Below are positions 39,952 to 48,349 of a stretch of DNA of 64,000 nucleotides, in pieces. The position numbers and the translations under genes are program-made. This stretch comes from Thermosaccharophagus gerlachensis (lineage in GTDB: Bacteria > Armatimonadota > Fervidibacteria > Fervidibacterales > Thermosaccharophagaceae), in NCBI GenBank assembly GCA_041538025.1, contig JBGOEV010000007.1:1-64000 (forward strand), in the 5' to 3' direction. Numbering within the stretch: position 1 is the stretch's first letter; each line of letters begins with the position of its first letter. The notes beneath the pieces are model-generated. The model was not told where the DNA came from. It did not search any database and saw only the letters and a program-made list of their open reading frames with translations.

Positions 39952-40217
39952 TGGTGGCTCATGCTAACTGTGAGTGTCAGAAGGATGTCGGTGAGTTGAA
40001 CCTTATCGGGCTCACGCTTGAGGAAGCGCTTGATGAGGTAAAGAGGGCATGCGTTAGAGATGTTGAAGTGGTTTGCACAAAACCACCAAATAAAACCCCA
40101 AAGAGCAGTGTGATGCGAGTTGTGGCTCAAAGAATACGCGATGGGAAGTTAGTGTTGATAACCTCATCGGAGGCTTATGTGCAACCATATAGGCGCTTCG
40201 GGGGGCATAAACAGTGA
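39951..40217 (+). CDS. Small PASTA-like protein between frr and uppS
   Basis: An 88-residue protein. The middle pattern (LIGLTLEEALDEVKRACVRDVEVVCTKPP..., SVMRVVAQRIRDGKLVLITSSEAY) resembles a single PASTA module: a helix after GLTLEEA, then strands. PASTA modules usually bind peptidoglycan, but here no membrane segment or signal is present, so the fold may serve another role. Start and stop overlap both neighbours (one base with frr, four with uppS), so it is certainly translated as part of the operon. The exact family is not recognised. Confidence 0.7.
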   Translation: MVAHANCECQKDVGELNLIGLTLEEALDEVKRACVRDVEVVCTKPPNKTPKSSVMRVVAQRIRDGKLVLITSSEAYVQPYRRFGGHKQ

Positions 40218-41041
40218 CAGAGCAAAGCAGAAAGCCATTTATGCGCACAGAAGAACTCCTGATGGCATACGAACGCCTATCTGAAGAAGAGTGCCTAAGG
40301 CTGATAGATAGAAACAAACTCCCAAGGCATATAGCGATTGTGATGGATGGCAACAGGCGATGGGCTAAGGAGAAAGGTGTGGCGATATTGAACGGTCACA
40401 GGGCTGGCGCAAGGGCAACAAGGCAAGCTGTTGAAGCATGCGCGGAATTGGGCGTGGAGGTATTAACACTGTATGCGTTCTCAACGGAGAACTGGCAACG
40501 ACCTGCGCCTGAGGTGAAAGGGTTAATGCATCTTATTGAGGTGACACTGCGCAAGGAAAAGATGGAATTACATCGCAACGGGATAAAGATACGCCACATA
40601 GGTCTAAGAGAAGGGCTGCCAAAATCACTCCTTGAGGAAATTGATGAGGCTGTCAAGCTTACACAGCAGAACAGCCGAATGATTTTAAACCTCGCCATAA
40701 ACTACGGTGGCAGGCAAGAGATACTAAATGCGGTAAACCGTTTGGTAAGCGACATACGCAAAGGGAGCGTTGAATTGGAAACGATTGATGAGGAAACATT
40801 CAAGAGTTATCTTTTCACCGATGGTCTCCCAGACCCAGACTTACTCATTAGGACTGCAGGCGAACAGCGCTTGAGCAACTTCCTCCTATGGCAACTTGCA
40901 TATACAGAGATCTTCATCCTTCCGATCTACTGGCCTGACTTCACCAAGAAGCATCTTTACATAGCCATCATTGATTACCAAAGGCGTGAAAGGCGTTTTG
41001 GAGGTGTAGTTCCCGTTGAAACAAGGGGCTCTACTAATTAG
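40214..41041 (+). CDS. uppS: Isoprenyl transferase (undecaprenyl diphosphate synthase family)
   Basis: Makes the cis-polyprenyl carrier lipid for cell wall synthesis. The catalytic Asp is in IAIVMDGNRRWAKEKG, followed by GHRAGA, LTLYAFSTENWQRP and the C-terminal RTAGEQRLSNFLLWQLAYTE. A 35-residue N-terminal extension precedes the core. The GTG start overlaps the upstream stop in GTGA, with GGGGGG upstream. It uses IPP from the MEP pathway, two genes of which (ispD, ispF) are in this window. Confidence 0.96.
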   Translation: MTEQSRKPFMRTEELLMAYERLSEEECLRLIDRNKLPRHIAIVMDGNRRWAKEKGVAILNGHRAGARATRQAVEACAELGVEVLTLYAFSTENWQRPAPEVKGLMHLIEVTLRKEKMELHRNGIKIRHIGLREGLPKSLLEEIDEAVKLTQQNSRMILNLAINYGGRQEILNAVNRLVSDIRKGSVELETIDEETFKSYLFTDGLPDPDLLIRTAGEQRLSNFLLWQLAYTEIFILPIYWPDFTKKHLYIAIIDYQRRERRFGGVVPVETRGSTN

Positions 41042-41918
41042 GTTGCTTTTCGTGCTCTCGTTCCTGCTTGTAGCTGCTGATGTTAAGTTTGCCATGTTCG
41101 GCATACCCACTGTAGTAGTGAGTCTGTTTCTGGCATATGTGATCTCTTGGGAAATGGCACACCTGTTTAAAGTGAAGCTGAGAGCGTTCTCTTCGGAAGC
41201 GTTTGCGACAAGTATTTCAACAGCAATTGTGGGTGTTTTCTTTTATCTCGGACGGACTGATAAAGCTGTAGCTGCGCTCATACACACAAAAGGGCAAAAT
41301 GCAGCATATCGTTCAACACCTTGGATGTTGAACGACCTCACGCTGATCGCTTTGAGTATCGGCATCATGATGGGCATTCTCGTTATAGCAGCAACCATTG
41401 TCTCATATGCAGCTGATGTATGGCATCATAGGAAGCTACAACCACTGTTGTTTGGAGTAACCTCAAGTGTATTGATCGGCACGCTCATAGGTGTAGTATT
41501 TGGGCTTATGAACTTGCTTGGTGCGCCAGATGGAAAACCTGAATTGCTATTTTCCATCATCATAGGTCTTGGGATAGCGAGCTACAGTTGTTTGGTGAAT
41601 GAAACAAGCGAGGAATGTAGGAAGAAAGCTATGGTGCATGCTGTGCAAATGCTGGTTGGTGCTACGCTATCAGCGATTATAGTGTGGGTTCTATCTGCAA
41701 ATGTTAGAGGTATGATTGAGGCATTCGTGCTCATCATAATTGGCGCAGTGATGCAGCGATATTTGTCTTTCGCTCTTGCAGGCACATCCGTTCCGATACC
41801 AAAAGAAGCCCCAAAGCTAATGGTTGGTTGGATAGGCTTTTACACAGGTTATTTCCTTCCATTTGGCGTGTGCGTTTTGTTAGCGTCTTTGATAGAATAT
41901 GCTATAGCGCTTGGCTGA
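41016..41918 (+). CDS. Polytopic membrane protein at the cdsA position, not recognisable as CdsA
   Basis: A 300-residue protein with about eight hydrophobic segments. In many bacteria the gene between uppS and rseP is cdsA (phosphatidate cytidylyltransferase). Here the CdsA signature, S-x-x-K-R followed by K-D and a C-terminal PGHGGxxDRxD, is absent. The C-terminal part reads GWIGFYTGYFLPFGVCVL. It is therefore either a highly diverged relative or an unrelated replacement. A TTG start at 41016, inside uppS, has GGAGGTG nine bases upstream; later starts are possible. Confidence 0.6.
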   Translation: MKQGALLIRLLFVLSFLLVAADVKFAMFGIPTVVVSLFLAYVISWEMAHLFKVKLRAFSSEAFATSISTAIVGVFFYLGRTDKAVAALIHTKGQNAAYRSTPWMLNDLTLIALSIGIMMGILVIAATIVSYAADVWHHRKLQPLLFGVTSSVLIGTLIGVVFGLMNLLGAPDGKPELLFSIIIGLGIASYSCLVNETSEECRKKAMVHAVQMLVGATLSAIIVWVLSANVRGMIEAFVLIIIGAVMQRYLSFALAGTSVPIPKEAPKLMVGWIGFYTGYFLPFGVCVLLASLIEYAIALG

Positions 41919-41960
41919 GATCCCATCTCCACCGAGGTTGAATTGAGGTGATGCCCCCTG

Positions 41961-43265
41961 TTGGAGACAGTCGTTGGGGTTACTAAATCCATTGTAATAC
42001 CAATTCTTGTCCTTGGTCTTGTAGTGCTCATCCATGAGCTTGCCCACTTCTTGACCGCATTAAGGGTAGGCATGAAGGTCATTGAGTTTTCGGTCTTCAT
42101 CGGTCCAGCAATTTGGACAAGGGTTATTGGTGGGATAAAGTATTCGCTCCGTATGATACCGTTTGGTGGGTATGTGCGCATCTATGGGATGGAATTTGAT
42201 GAACCAAGCGAACTTGCATCGCCGGAAGCTTTCCACAACCGCCCACCAATTCACAGGTTCATTGTGCTTGCCTCTGGCTCTGTCGCCAACTTGCTCATAG
42301 CATTCCTACTGCTGGTCATTTACGGTTGGGCGATAACAAACATGAGAAGCACTAATACAATCGCGAGGGTAGCAATGGGCATGCCAGCCTCGAAAGCTGG
42401 CATTAAGCCGGGCGATGAAATTATTGCCATTGATGGATTGCGGATAAGACTGGATAAGGAATGGCTTGAACAGCTCAGAAGCTCACCGGGAAAAACTAAG
42501 AGAGGGCTAAAGCTCAAAGTGCTCCGAGGCGATAAGGTGATTGAGTGCGGTGTTGACGAAGTCCGCCAAGGTGACTCTCTCATCGGTATTTCAAACATCG
42601 GGAAGTTTGACGCTGATATAATCGTAGCAGCCATATCAAGCAGCCCGAAGAAGACGATCATGGTTAAGGTGAAGCGCAACGGAAGCATTCTCCCTCTAAA
42701 GGTAACACCAATCGCGCAGGAAGGGATTGAGCTAAGAGAGGCGAAAGGAAAAGGATTGAAGAGGATGACCAAAGCAACAGTTGTGAGAAGGGAGAGAGGA
42801 ATCATCGGTATTGAACTTGCTCAGGCACCTTCAAAAGAACGAATTGCCTTCCACGAGCGCTTCATTACAGCTGTAAAGATAGCTTTAAGTGAGTGTGCTC
42901 ACATCACATATGGCATAGTGATGCTCTTTATGAGACTTACGGAACTGCACGAGGCAGTTGGAGGTCCAATACGCGTCTTCTGGGAGCTAAAAGAACACGC
43001 TTGGTTAAGCCTTGTCTTGCAATTGCGCGTGATGGGCGCACTTAGCTATGTTGTGGGGCTGTTTAACCTTATCCTGCCGATACCACCACTTGACGGTGGA
43101 AGGATAACTGTGCTCATCGTTGAGGCAATACTCAAGCACCGCATAAACCGAAGGTTGGAATTGAAGTTGACGTTGTTTGGGATCATATTGTTGCTCACAT
43201 TAGTTGCGCTTATAAGCGCAAGGGACATCGGTTACATACTCAAACGCGCTATAGGCACTTGGTAA
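41961..43265 (+). CDS. rseP: Site-2 membrane metalloprotease RseP
   Basis: An intramembrane zinc protease of 434 residues. The first transmembrane segment holds LVVLIHELAHFLTA (HExxH). FGGYVRIYGME follows, then a PDZ domain at about residues 135-200 (AGIKPGDEIIAIDG). A second, degenerate PDZ-like region comes next. The C-terminal segment has the metal-binding motif NLILPIPPLDGGR, with a one-residue insertion relative to the usual NLLPIPxLDGG. TTG start at 41961 with GAGGTG upstream. In other bacteria it cleaves anti-sigma factors and leftover signal peptides. Confidence 0.93.
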   Translation: METVVGVTKSIVIPILVLGLVVLIHELAHFLTALRVGMKVIEFSVFIGPAIWTRVIGGIKYSLRMIPFGGYVRIYGMEFDEPSELASPEAFHNRPPIHRFIVLASGSVANLLIAFLLLVIYGWAITNMRSTNTIARVAMGMPASKAGIKPGDEIIAIDGLRIRLDKEWLEQLRSSPGKTKRGLKLKVLRGDKVIECGVDEVRQGDSLIGISNIGKFDADIIVAAISSSPKKTIMVKVKRNGSILPLKVTPIAQEGIELREAKGKGLKRMTKATVVRRERGIIGIELAQAPSKERIAFHERFITAVKIALSECAHITYGIVMLFMRLTELHEAVGGPIRVFWELKEHAWLSLVLQLRVMGALSYVVGLFNLILPIPPLDGGRITVLIVEAILKHRINRRLELKLTLFGIILLLTLVALISARDIGYILKRAIGTW

Positions 43266-43278
43266 AAGCAAGGGGAGG

Positions 43279-45033
43279 ATGCACATGAGAGCTTCCCAAT
43301 TATTCTTCACAACATTGCGTGAACCTCCAGCAGAAGCAGAACTTATAAGCCATAAGCTCTTAACGAGGGCTGGGTTTATAAGGAGGGTTGCAACTGGTGT
43401 TTATGCATATCTCCCTTTAGGTTATCGCTCGCTTCACAAGATCGCCATGATAGTGCGAGAGGAGATGAACGCAATCGGTGCACAGGAGACACTCCTACCA
43501 TCACTTCATCCAGTAGAGCTATGGGAAGAGACAGGTAGGCTTGAGGAATGTGGCGAGATACTTTTCAAACTGCGTGATAGACAGCAACGCTTACTTTGCC
43601 TTGGACCAACGCATGAGGAAGTTATAACTGACTTGGTAAGGAGAGATGTGCACTCATACAGGCAGTTACCAATTATCCTTTACCAAATACAGGTCAAGTT
43701 CAGAGATGAGCCTCGCCCGAGAGGTGGATTGATGCGTGCAAGGGAGTTCACAATGAAGGACGCTTATTCGTTTGATAAGGACGAGGAAGGGCTTGAACGA
43801 AGTTATAGGGCGATGATAAAAGCATACACGCGCATTTTCTACAGATGCGGTTTGAAAACCATACCTGTCGAAGCTGAAGCTGGTGTTATAGGTGGAACTG
43901 AGAACCTTGAGTTCATGGTGCTCGCTGAAAGCGGTGAGGACAAGATTTTGATATGCGATGAGTGCGGTTATGCAGCTAACAGAGAAAGAGCTGAAAGGAG
44001 AAAGCCGTTTAGTGAGCAATATCCACCACATTCATATGACGAGATGCTCCCGATGAGCAAGGTGTTTACGCCGAACCAAAAGACTGTTGCACAAGTCACA
44101 AGCTATCTTCATGTCCCGCCAGAAAAACTCGTTAAGACGCTCATATACATCGCTGACGGGAAGCCAGTAGCTGTCCTTGTGCGTGGCGATGCTGAATTGA
44201 ATGAGGCTAAGCTAAAGAAACACATTGGTGCTTCAAAGCTGCGGATGGCAGAACCAGACGAAGTGATGAGCCTAACGAAAGCCGATGTTGGATACGCAGG
44301 TCCAGTCGGACTGAGTGATGTCGAAATAGTGGCTGACTATGACATAGCGCAAATGTCAAACTTTGTTACGGGGGCAAACGAAGACAACTACCACCTCATC
44401 AATGTCAACTGGGGGAGGGATTTCCCCGTTAGCCAATTCGCTGACATTCGTTTCGCGAAGGAGAACGACGCTTGCCCAAGATGTGCACACGGTGTCCTCA
44501 GACTCAAAAACTGCATTGAGGTCGGACATGTCTTCAAGCTCGGAACAAAGTATAGCGATGCAATGAGAGCAACTTTCGTTGATGAGGACGGATGCGAGAA
44601 ACCTTTCGTAATGGGCTGTTACGGTATAGGCGTTAGCAGGATACTCGCTGCTGTGGTTGAGGTAAGCCATGATGAGGACGGGATCATCTTCCCGATAACT
44701 GTTGCACCATATGAAGTGTGGCTTATACCTGTGGACATGAGCGACAGCGAGATAAGAGGTGCTGCAGAAAACATTTACACCAGATTAAATCGCGCAGGAA
44801 TTGAAGTTGTAATTGACGATAGGGACGAGAGGGCAGGCGTGAAGTTCAAAGATGCCGATTTGATAGGTATTCCAATTCAGGTTGTTATCGGCAAGAGCTA
44901 CAAGAACTCCAAAGAGGTGGAAGTAAGGTTGCGAAGGGATAGGAAACCGTTGCTTGTGCATGAGGACGAAGTTATAGACTTCATCGACCACTTGCGTAAA
45001 ACACTTTATGAGGAGCTAACACCAAAGGAATGA
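43279..45033 (+). CDS. proS: Prolyl-tRNA synthetase, bacterial type
   Basis: Charges tRNA-Pro. The 584-residue protein has the class II core with PRGGLMRAREFTMKDAYSF and the ALLP-type motif 1 region (ETLLPSLHPVELWEETGR). A YbaK-like editing insertion lies at about residues 225-390 (KTLIYIADGKPVAVLVRGDAELN), followed by the C-terminal anticodon-binding domain (DRDERAGVKFKDADLIGIP). The insertion marks it as the bacterial rather than archaeal/eukaryotic form. It is 13 bp after rseP. Confidence 0.97.
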   Translation: MHMRASQLFFTTLREPPAEAELISHKLLTRAGFIRRVATGVYAYLPLGYRSLHKIAMIVREEMNAIGAQETLLPSLHPVELWEETGRLEECGEILFKLRDRQQRLLCLGPTHEEVITDLVRRDVHSYRQLPIILYQIQVKFRDEPRPRGGLMRAREFTMKDAYSFDKDEEGLERSYRAMIKAYTRIFYRCGLKTIPVEAEAGVIGGTENLEFMVLAESGEDKILICDECGYAANRERAERRKPFSEQYPPHSYDEMLPMSKVFTPNQKTVAQVTSYLHVPPEKLVKTLIYIADGKPVAVLVRGDAELNEAKLKKHIGASKLRMAEPDEVMSLTKADVGYAGPVGLSDVEIVADYDIAQMSNFVTGANEDNYHLINVNWGRDFPVSQFADIRFAKENDACPRCAHGVLRLKNCIEVGHVFKLGTKYSDAMRATFVDEDGCEKPFVMGCYGIGVSRILAAVVEVSHDEDGIIFPITVAPYEVWLIPVDMSDSEIRGAAENIYTRLNRAGIEVVIDDRDERAGVKFKDADLIGIPIQVVIGKSYKNSKEVEVRLRRDRKPLLVHEDEVIDFIDHLRKTLYEELTPKE

Positions 45034-45074
45034 ATTGTTCACCACTTAAAGGTTGTGGACGGGGGTTGTAAATC

Positions 45075-45746
45075 GTGCTTCCGTCTGGCATTGAAGTATT
45101 TCTAAGGCTTATCTTGACGATGATCTTATGCGCCCTTATCGGGGTGGAGAGGGAAGCGAGGGAAAGACCAGCTGGGCTTAGAACACATGTTCTTGTTGGG
45201 CTTGGTTCATGCCTTTTCATGATGGTCTCAATAGCAGTTGCTGTTCAGTCAGGTAACAGCAATGCTGACCCAGCGCGCATTGCAGCCAATGTTGTTACTG
45301 GTATAGGCTTTTTGGGTGCTGGCACGATATGGCTTAGAGGAGATGTGATAAGGGGTTTGACAACGGCAGCAAGCATATGGGTTACAGCTGCGATAGGGCT
45401 TTGTGTCGGTATGGGTTGGTATATCCCTTCAGCAGTGACGACAGCGCTTGCATTTACTTCCCTTACACTCCTCAGGAAGGTTGAAAGGAAATGGTTTGGA
45501 AAGGGCGATAGGTATTCAGCTACCATACGATGCGTGTATGAGCCAGAACAATTCGCGATTGATGAAATATTGCAAACGCTGATAAACCTGAGGGCTCACA
45601 TAACAAGGATTGAGTTTGCAAGCTCCTCCGATGGCTCAACACGCACAACAAGTATTATCGCAACTTTCCCTCACGAAATAACCACCCTTGAGGTTGTAAG
45701 GACATTACAACGCCTTCCGTTCATGAGAGTTATTGAATGTGAGTAG
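45075..45746 (+). CDS. MgtC/SapB-family membrane protein
   Basis: A 223-residue protein with four to five transmembrane segments containing the family motifs LCALIGVEREARERPAGLRTHVLVGLGSCLF, TGIGFLGAGTIW and GLTTAASIWVTAAIGLCVGMG. A C-terminal ACT-like cytoplasmic domain follows (AIDEILQTLINLRAHITRIEF). The family is linked to magnesium homeostasis and, in pathogens, to inhibition of F-type ATPase; the function here is unknown. The GTG at 45075 has GGGGG eight bases upstream. It converges on rpoZ, the two stops being a few bases apart. Confidence 0.9.
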   Translation: MLPSGIEVFLRLILTMILCALIGVEREARERPAGLRTHVLVGLGSCLFMMVSIAVAVQSGNSNADPARIAANVVTGIGFLGAGTIWLRGDVIRGLTTAASIWVTAAIGLCVGMGWYIPSAVTTALAFTSLTLLRKVERKWFGKGDRYSATIRCVYEPEQFAIDEILQTLINLRAHITRIEFASSSDGSTRTTSIIATFPHEITTLEVVRTLQRLPFMRVIECE

Positions 45747-45750
45747 CTTG

Positions 45751-45996
45751 CTATGGCAGCATCTTTTTCGTATAGCTCTCAAGCTCCTTCTTCAGTTCTT
45801 CATCCTGCAGTTCAATAAAGAGCTTGCGACTGTGTAGTTCCTTTAAAGCGGTTATGACAGGGTTTTCTTCAAGCGGTTGATTTGAAAAAGCAGCTTGCTC
45901 CAATATCTCACGAGCTCTTTTTGCAACCGCAAGCGTGCAAAGATACTTGTTGCGTATACCTAAAGAGGTAGCCCTAAAAACATCATCAAGCGCCAT
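45751..45996 (-). CDS. rpoZ: RNA polymerase omega subunit
   Basis: An 81-residue protein with the pattern of omega: IRNKYLCTLAVAKRAREILEQ at the N-terminal helix, and ENPVITALKELHSRKLFIE where the family has P-x-x-x-A-L-x-E-I. Omega clamps the beta-prime subunit during assembly. The ATG at 45996 follows a GGAGGG tract. It lies 50 bp downstream of groL on the same strand, an uncommon place for rpoZ, which usually follows gmk. Confidence 0.75.
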   Translation of the reverse strand: MALDDVFRATSLGIRNKYLCTLAVAKRAREILEQAAFSNQPLEENPVITALKELHSRKLFIELQDEELKKELESYTKKMLP

Positions 45997-46046
45997 GCGC
46001 AATCAACCCTCCTCAATTGTCCTAAGCCATATCACAGAGGCATTGC

Positions 46047-47642
46047 TTACTTCTCTTTTTCTTCCTCAGGCTTCTCGGCAATGAGTGCCTCTGTGTTAAG
46101 TATGAGTGTCGCTATGCTGACAGCATTTTCAAGGGCAGTGCGCACAACCTTCAAAGGGTCAATTATGCCAGATTTAACCATGTCAACAAACTCTCCCCTC
46201 TCTGCATCAAAGCCTATATTGCCATCTCGGTTGCGCACTTCTTCAACTATGACAGTTCCATCATACCCAGCGTTTTCAGCTATCTGGCGAAGCGGTGCAT
46301 CAAGAGAGTTAATAACGATGCGATAGCCAACCTTTTCATCCTCTGGTGCTTCAAATTCCATCTCTCTCAACTTGACTTGAGCTCTCACCAAAGCTACACC
46401 GCCACCTGGCAATATGCCCTCTTCAACAGCTGCCCTTGAAGCATTGAGGGCGTCCTCAAAACGATGCTTCTTCTCCTTCAACTCTGTCTCGGTCGGTGCT
46501 CCAACCTTTATAACTGCAACGCCACCAGCAAGTTTTGCCAACCTTTCTTCGAGCTTCTCACGGTCGTAATCGGACTCCGTCTCTTGGATCAGCTTCCTTA
46601 TCTGCTCAATCCGTCCAGCTATAGCCTCCTTTGAGCCACCACCTTCAACTATCGTTGTTTTCTCACGCTCAACCACAACACGCTTAGCAGTGCCAAGGTC
46701 TCTTAGGTCTATATTCTCAAGCTTTATCCCCAGATCCTCACTGAAGAAGCGCCCACCCGTTAGGATAGCTATGTCTTCCATGATGGCTTTCCTACGTTCA
46801 CCAAATGCTGGAGCTTTAACAGCACAGCACTGGAGCACTCCTCGGAGCTTATTCACAACGAGTGTAGCAAGCGCATCTCCTTCAACATTCTCAGCAATGA
46901 TGAGCAACGGACGCCCAGCACGAGCAACCCTCTCAAGTAAAGGAACCAAGTCAAGCGCTGAGGTTATCTTCTTCTCATGCACAAGTATGAGTGGCTCCTC
47001 AAGCACGCATTGCATGTTCTCGGCATCGGTCACAAAGTAAGGGGAGATGTAACCCTTATCAAACTGCATCCCTTCAACAACCTCAACCGTGGTTTGTGTC
47101 CCTTTTGCTTCCTCAACTGTTATAACTCCATCCTTACCGACCTTATCCATCGCATCTGCTATGATGTTTCCTATCTCTGGGTCGTTGCCAGCTATAGTTG
47201 CAACATGCTTTATCTCTTCTTTTGTCTCAACATCAATCGCCATGCTTTTAAGATGCTCAACGACATCTCTCAAAGCTCTCTCCATCCCCTTCTTCAGGAA
47301 TATCGGATTCACACCAGCAGCAACTGCCTTCATCCCTTCCTTGAGCATCGCGTATGCTAACACTGTAGCTGTAGTTGTTCCATCGCCTGCAACATCGTTT
47401 GTCTTTGACGCAACCTCACGCATCAACTGCGCACCCATGTTCTCAAATTTGTCCTCAAGTTCTATTTCCTTCGCGACTGTCACTCCGTCCTTGCTCACTG
47501 ATGGTGAACCCCATTTCTTGTCAAGCACTACATTGCGTCCCCTTGGTCCGAGTGTCACTGCTACTGCCTCAGCAACAGCTTTCGCACCACGAAAGAGTGC
47601 CTGCCTCGCTTGATCGCTAAAAATGAGTTGCTTTGCTGCCAT
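46047..47642 (-). CDS. groL: Chaperonin GroEL (Hsp60)
   Basis: The 60-kDa chaperonin of 531 residues with all usual segments: AVTLGPRGRNVVLDKKWGSP, DVAGDGTTTATVLA, GMKAVAAGVNPIFLKKGM, the apical domain, and EEGILPGGGVALV. The C-terminus ends in an acidic/basic EKPEEEKEK and lacks the GGM repeats common in GroEL. The ATG at 47642 has GGGGTGA upstream. It is co-directional with groS, 103 bp downstream of it. Confidence 0.98.
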   Translation of the reverse strand: MAAKQLIFSDQARQALFRGAKAVAEAVAVTLGPRGRNVVLDKKWGSPSVSKDGVTVAKEIELEDKFENMGAQLMREVASKTNDVAGDGTTTATVLAYAMLKEGMKAVAAGVNPIFLKKGMERALRDVVEHLKSMAIDVETKEEIKHVATIAGNDPEIGNIIADAMDKVGKDGVITVEEAKGTQTTVEVVEGMQFDKGYISPYFVTDAENMQCVLEEPLILVHEKKITSALDLVPLLERVARAGRPLLIIAENVEGDALATLVVNKLRGVLQCCAVKAPAFGERRKAIMEDIAILTGGRFFSEDLGIKLENIDLRDLGTAKRVVVEREKTTIVEGGGSKEAIAGRIEQIRKLIQETESDYDREKLEERLAKLAGGVAVIKVGAPTETELKEKKHRFEDALNASRAAVEEGILPGGGVALVRAQVKLREMEFEAPEDEKVGYRIVINSLDAPLRQIAENAGYDGTVIVEEVRNRDGNIGFDAERGEFVDMVKSGIIDPLKVVRTALENAVSIATLILNTEALIAEKPEEEKEK

Positions 47643-47745
47643 CACTAAATCACCCCCATTGTGATGTCATTGCCATGTTATGGAATGAAGCAAGTATCGG
47701 GAAGCTTAAGGGGATTTGAGCGCAATTCATATGTAGGCGCAGGTG

Positions 47746-48036
47746 TCACTCCTCAATGACGGCATAGATGTCATCGGCACTCAAGATTACGTGTTTTTCT
47801 CCGTTCAGTTTTATTTCAGTGCCAGCATACTTTGAGAAGATAACTTTGTCGCCAACTTTTACGCTAATCGGTATGACCTTGCCCTCGTCGGTCAGCTTGC
47901 CATCACCGACAGCCACAACAACGCCACGCTGTGGCTTCTCCTTCGCTGTGTCAGGCAAGTAGATCCCACCCGCTGTTTTCTCCTCCTCTTCCTCAACCTT
48001 GATGAGCACCTTATCACGCAACGGCTTTATCTTCAT
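47746..48036 (-). CDS. groS: Co-chaperonin GroES (Hsp10)
   Basis: The 96-residue lid of GroEL, with KIKPLRDKVLIKVEEEEEKTAGGIYLPD, the mobile loop and DKVIFSKYAGTEIKLNGEKHVIL. AGGAGGTGA precedes the ATG at 48036. It is the first gene of the groES-groEL-rpoZ unit, behind the promoter at 48165-48193. Confidence 0.97.
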   Translation of the reverse strand: MKIKPLRDKVLIKVEEEEEKTAGGIYLPDTAKEKPQRGVVVAVGDGKLTDEGKVIPISVKVGDKVIFSKYAGTEIKLNGEKHVILSADDIYAVIEE

Positions 48037-48050
48037 CACAGCTCACCTCC

Positions 48051-48096
48051 TTAGAGTGATCTACCTGCGTCAGCGAGCTGCTTTGACATACTCTAA
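48051..48096. promoter_or_regulatory. Inverted repeat upstream of groES, possible operator
   Basis: TTAGAGT (48051-48057) and ACTCTAA (48090-48096) form a 7-bp inverted repeat with a 32-nt spacer, between the promoter and groES. It resembles CIRCE in position and in its TTAG...CTAA ends, but the sequence and spacing do not match CIRCE (TTAGCACTC, 9 nt, GAGTGCTAA). Confidence 0.35.
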
Positions 48097-48164
48097 CCTT
48101 CGTTGAGACTGAAAGGAATCAATTCACTGTGGAGGGTATGACGAGTGTAACTGCCACTTTAATT

Positions 48165-48193
48165 ATAATGCTGCGTTTGCACCAAATTGTAAA
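48165..48193 (-). promoter_or_regulatory. groESL promoter
   Basis: On the minus strand TTTACA (48188-48193), 17 nt, then CATTAT (48165-48170). A TATAAT overlaps the -10 by a 2-nt shift. The -35 is identical to that of the three rRNA promoters. Confidence 0.5.
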
Positions 48194-48196
48194 GTG

Positions 48197-48349
48197 AAGC
48201 TACAACACAAGGTGTCTTAATGAACGAGCATGCAACTCTGTTGAGGATAAGGGGTCACAAGGTGGCTGAACATGATGAGTTAGAATGATGTCAAACTGGT
48301 AATTGGCGCAACGCACATCAAACCCACAGCCATAAGGAGTTGAAAAGCG
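48197..48349. other. Spacer upstream of polX
   Basis: With 48037-48196 this makes a 313-bp region without a gene. Apart from the groESL control signals listed separately, nothing is recognisable. A plus-strand TATAAT (48164-48169) has no good -35. Confidence 0.4.

Noticed and set aside
41016..41918. Calling this gene cdsA from its position alone
   Set aside because: The CdsA signature motif was not found, so position is not enough.
48051..48096. CIRCE element upstream of groES
   Set aside because: The arms read TTAGAGT and ACTCTAA with a 32-nt spacer; CIRCE has 9-bp arms with a 9-nt spacer.
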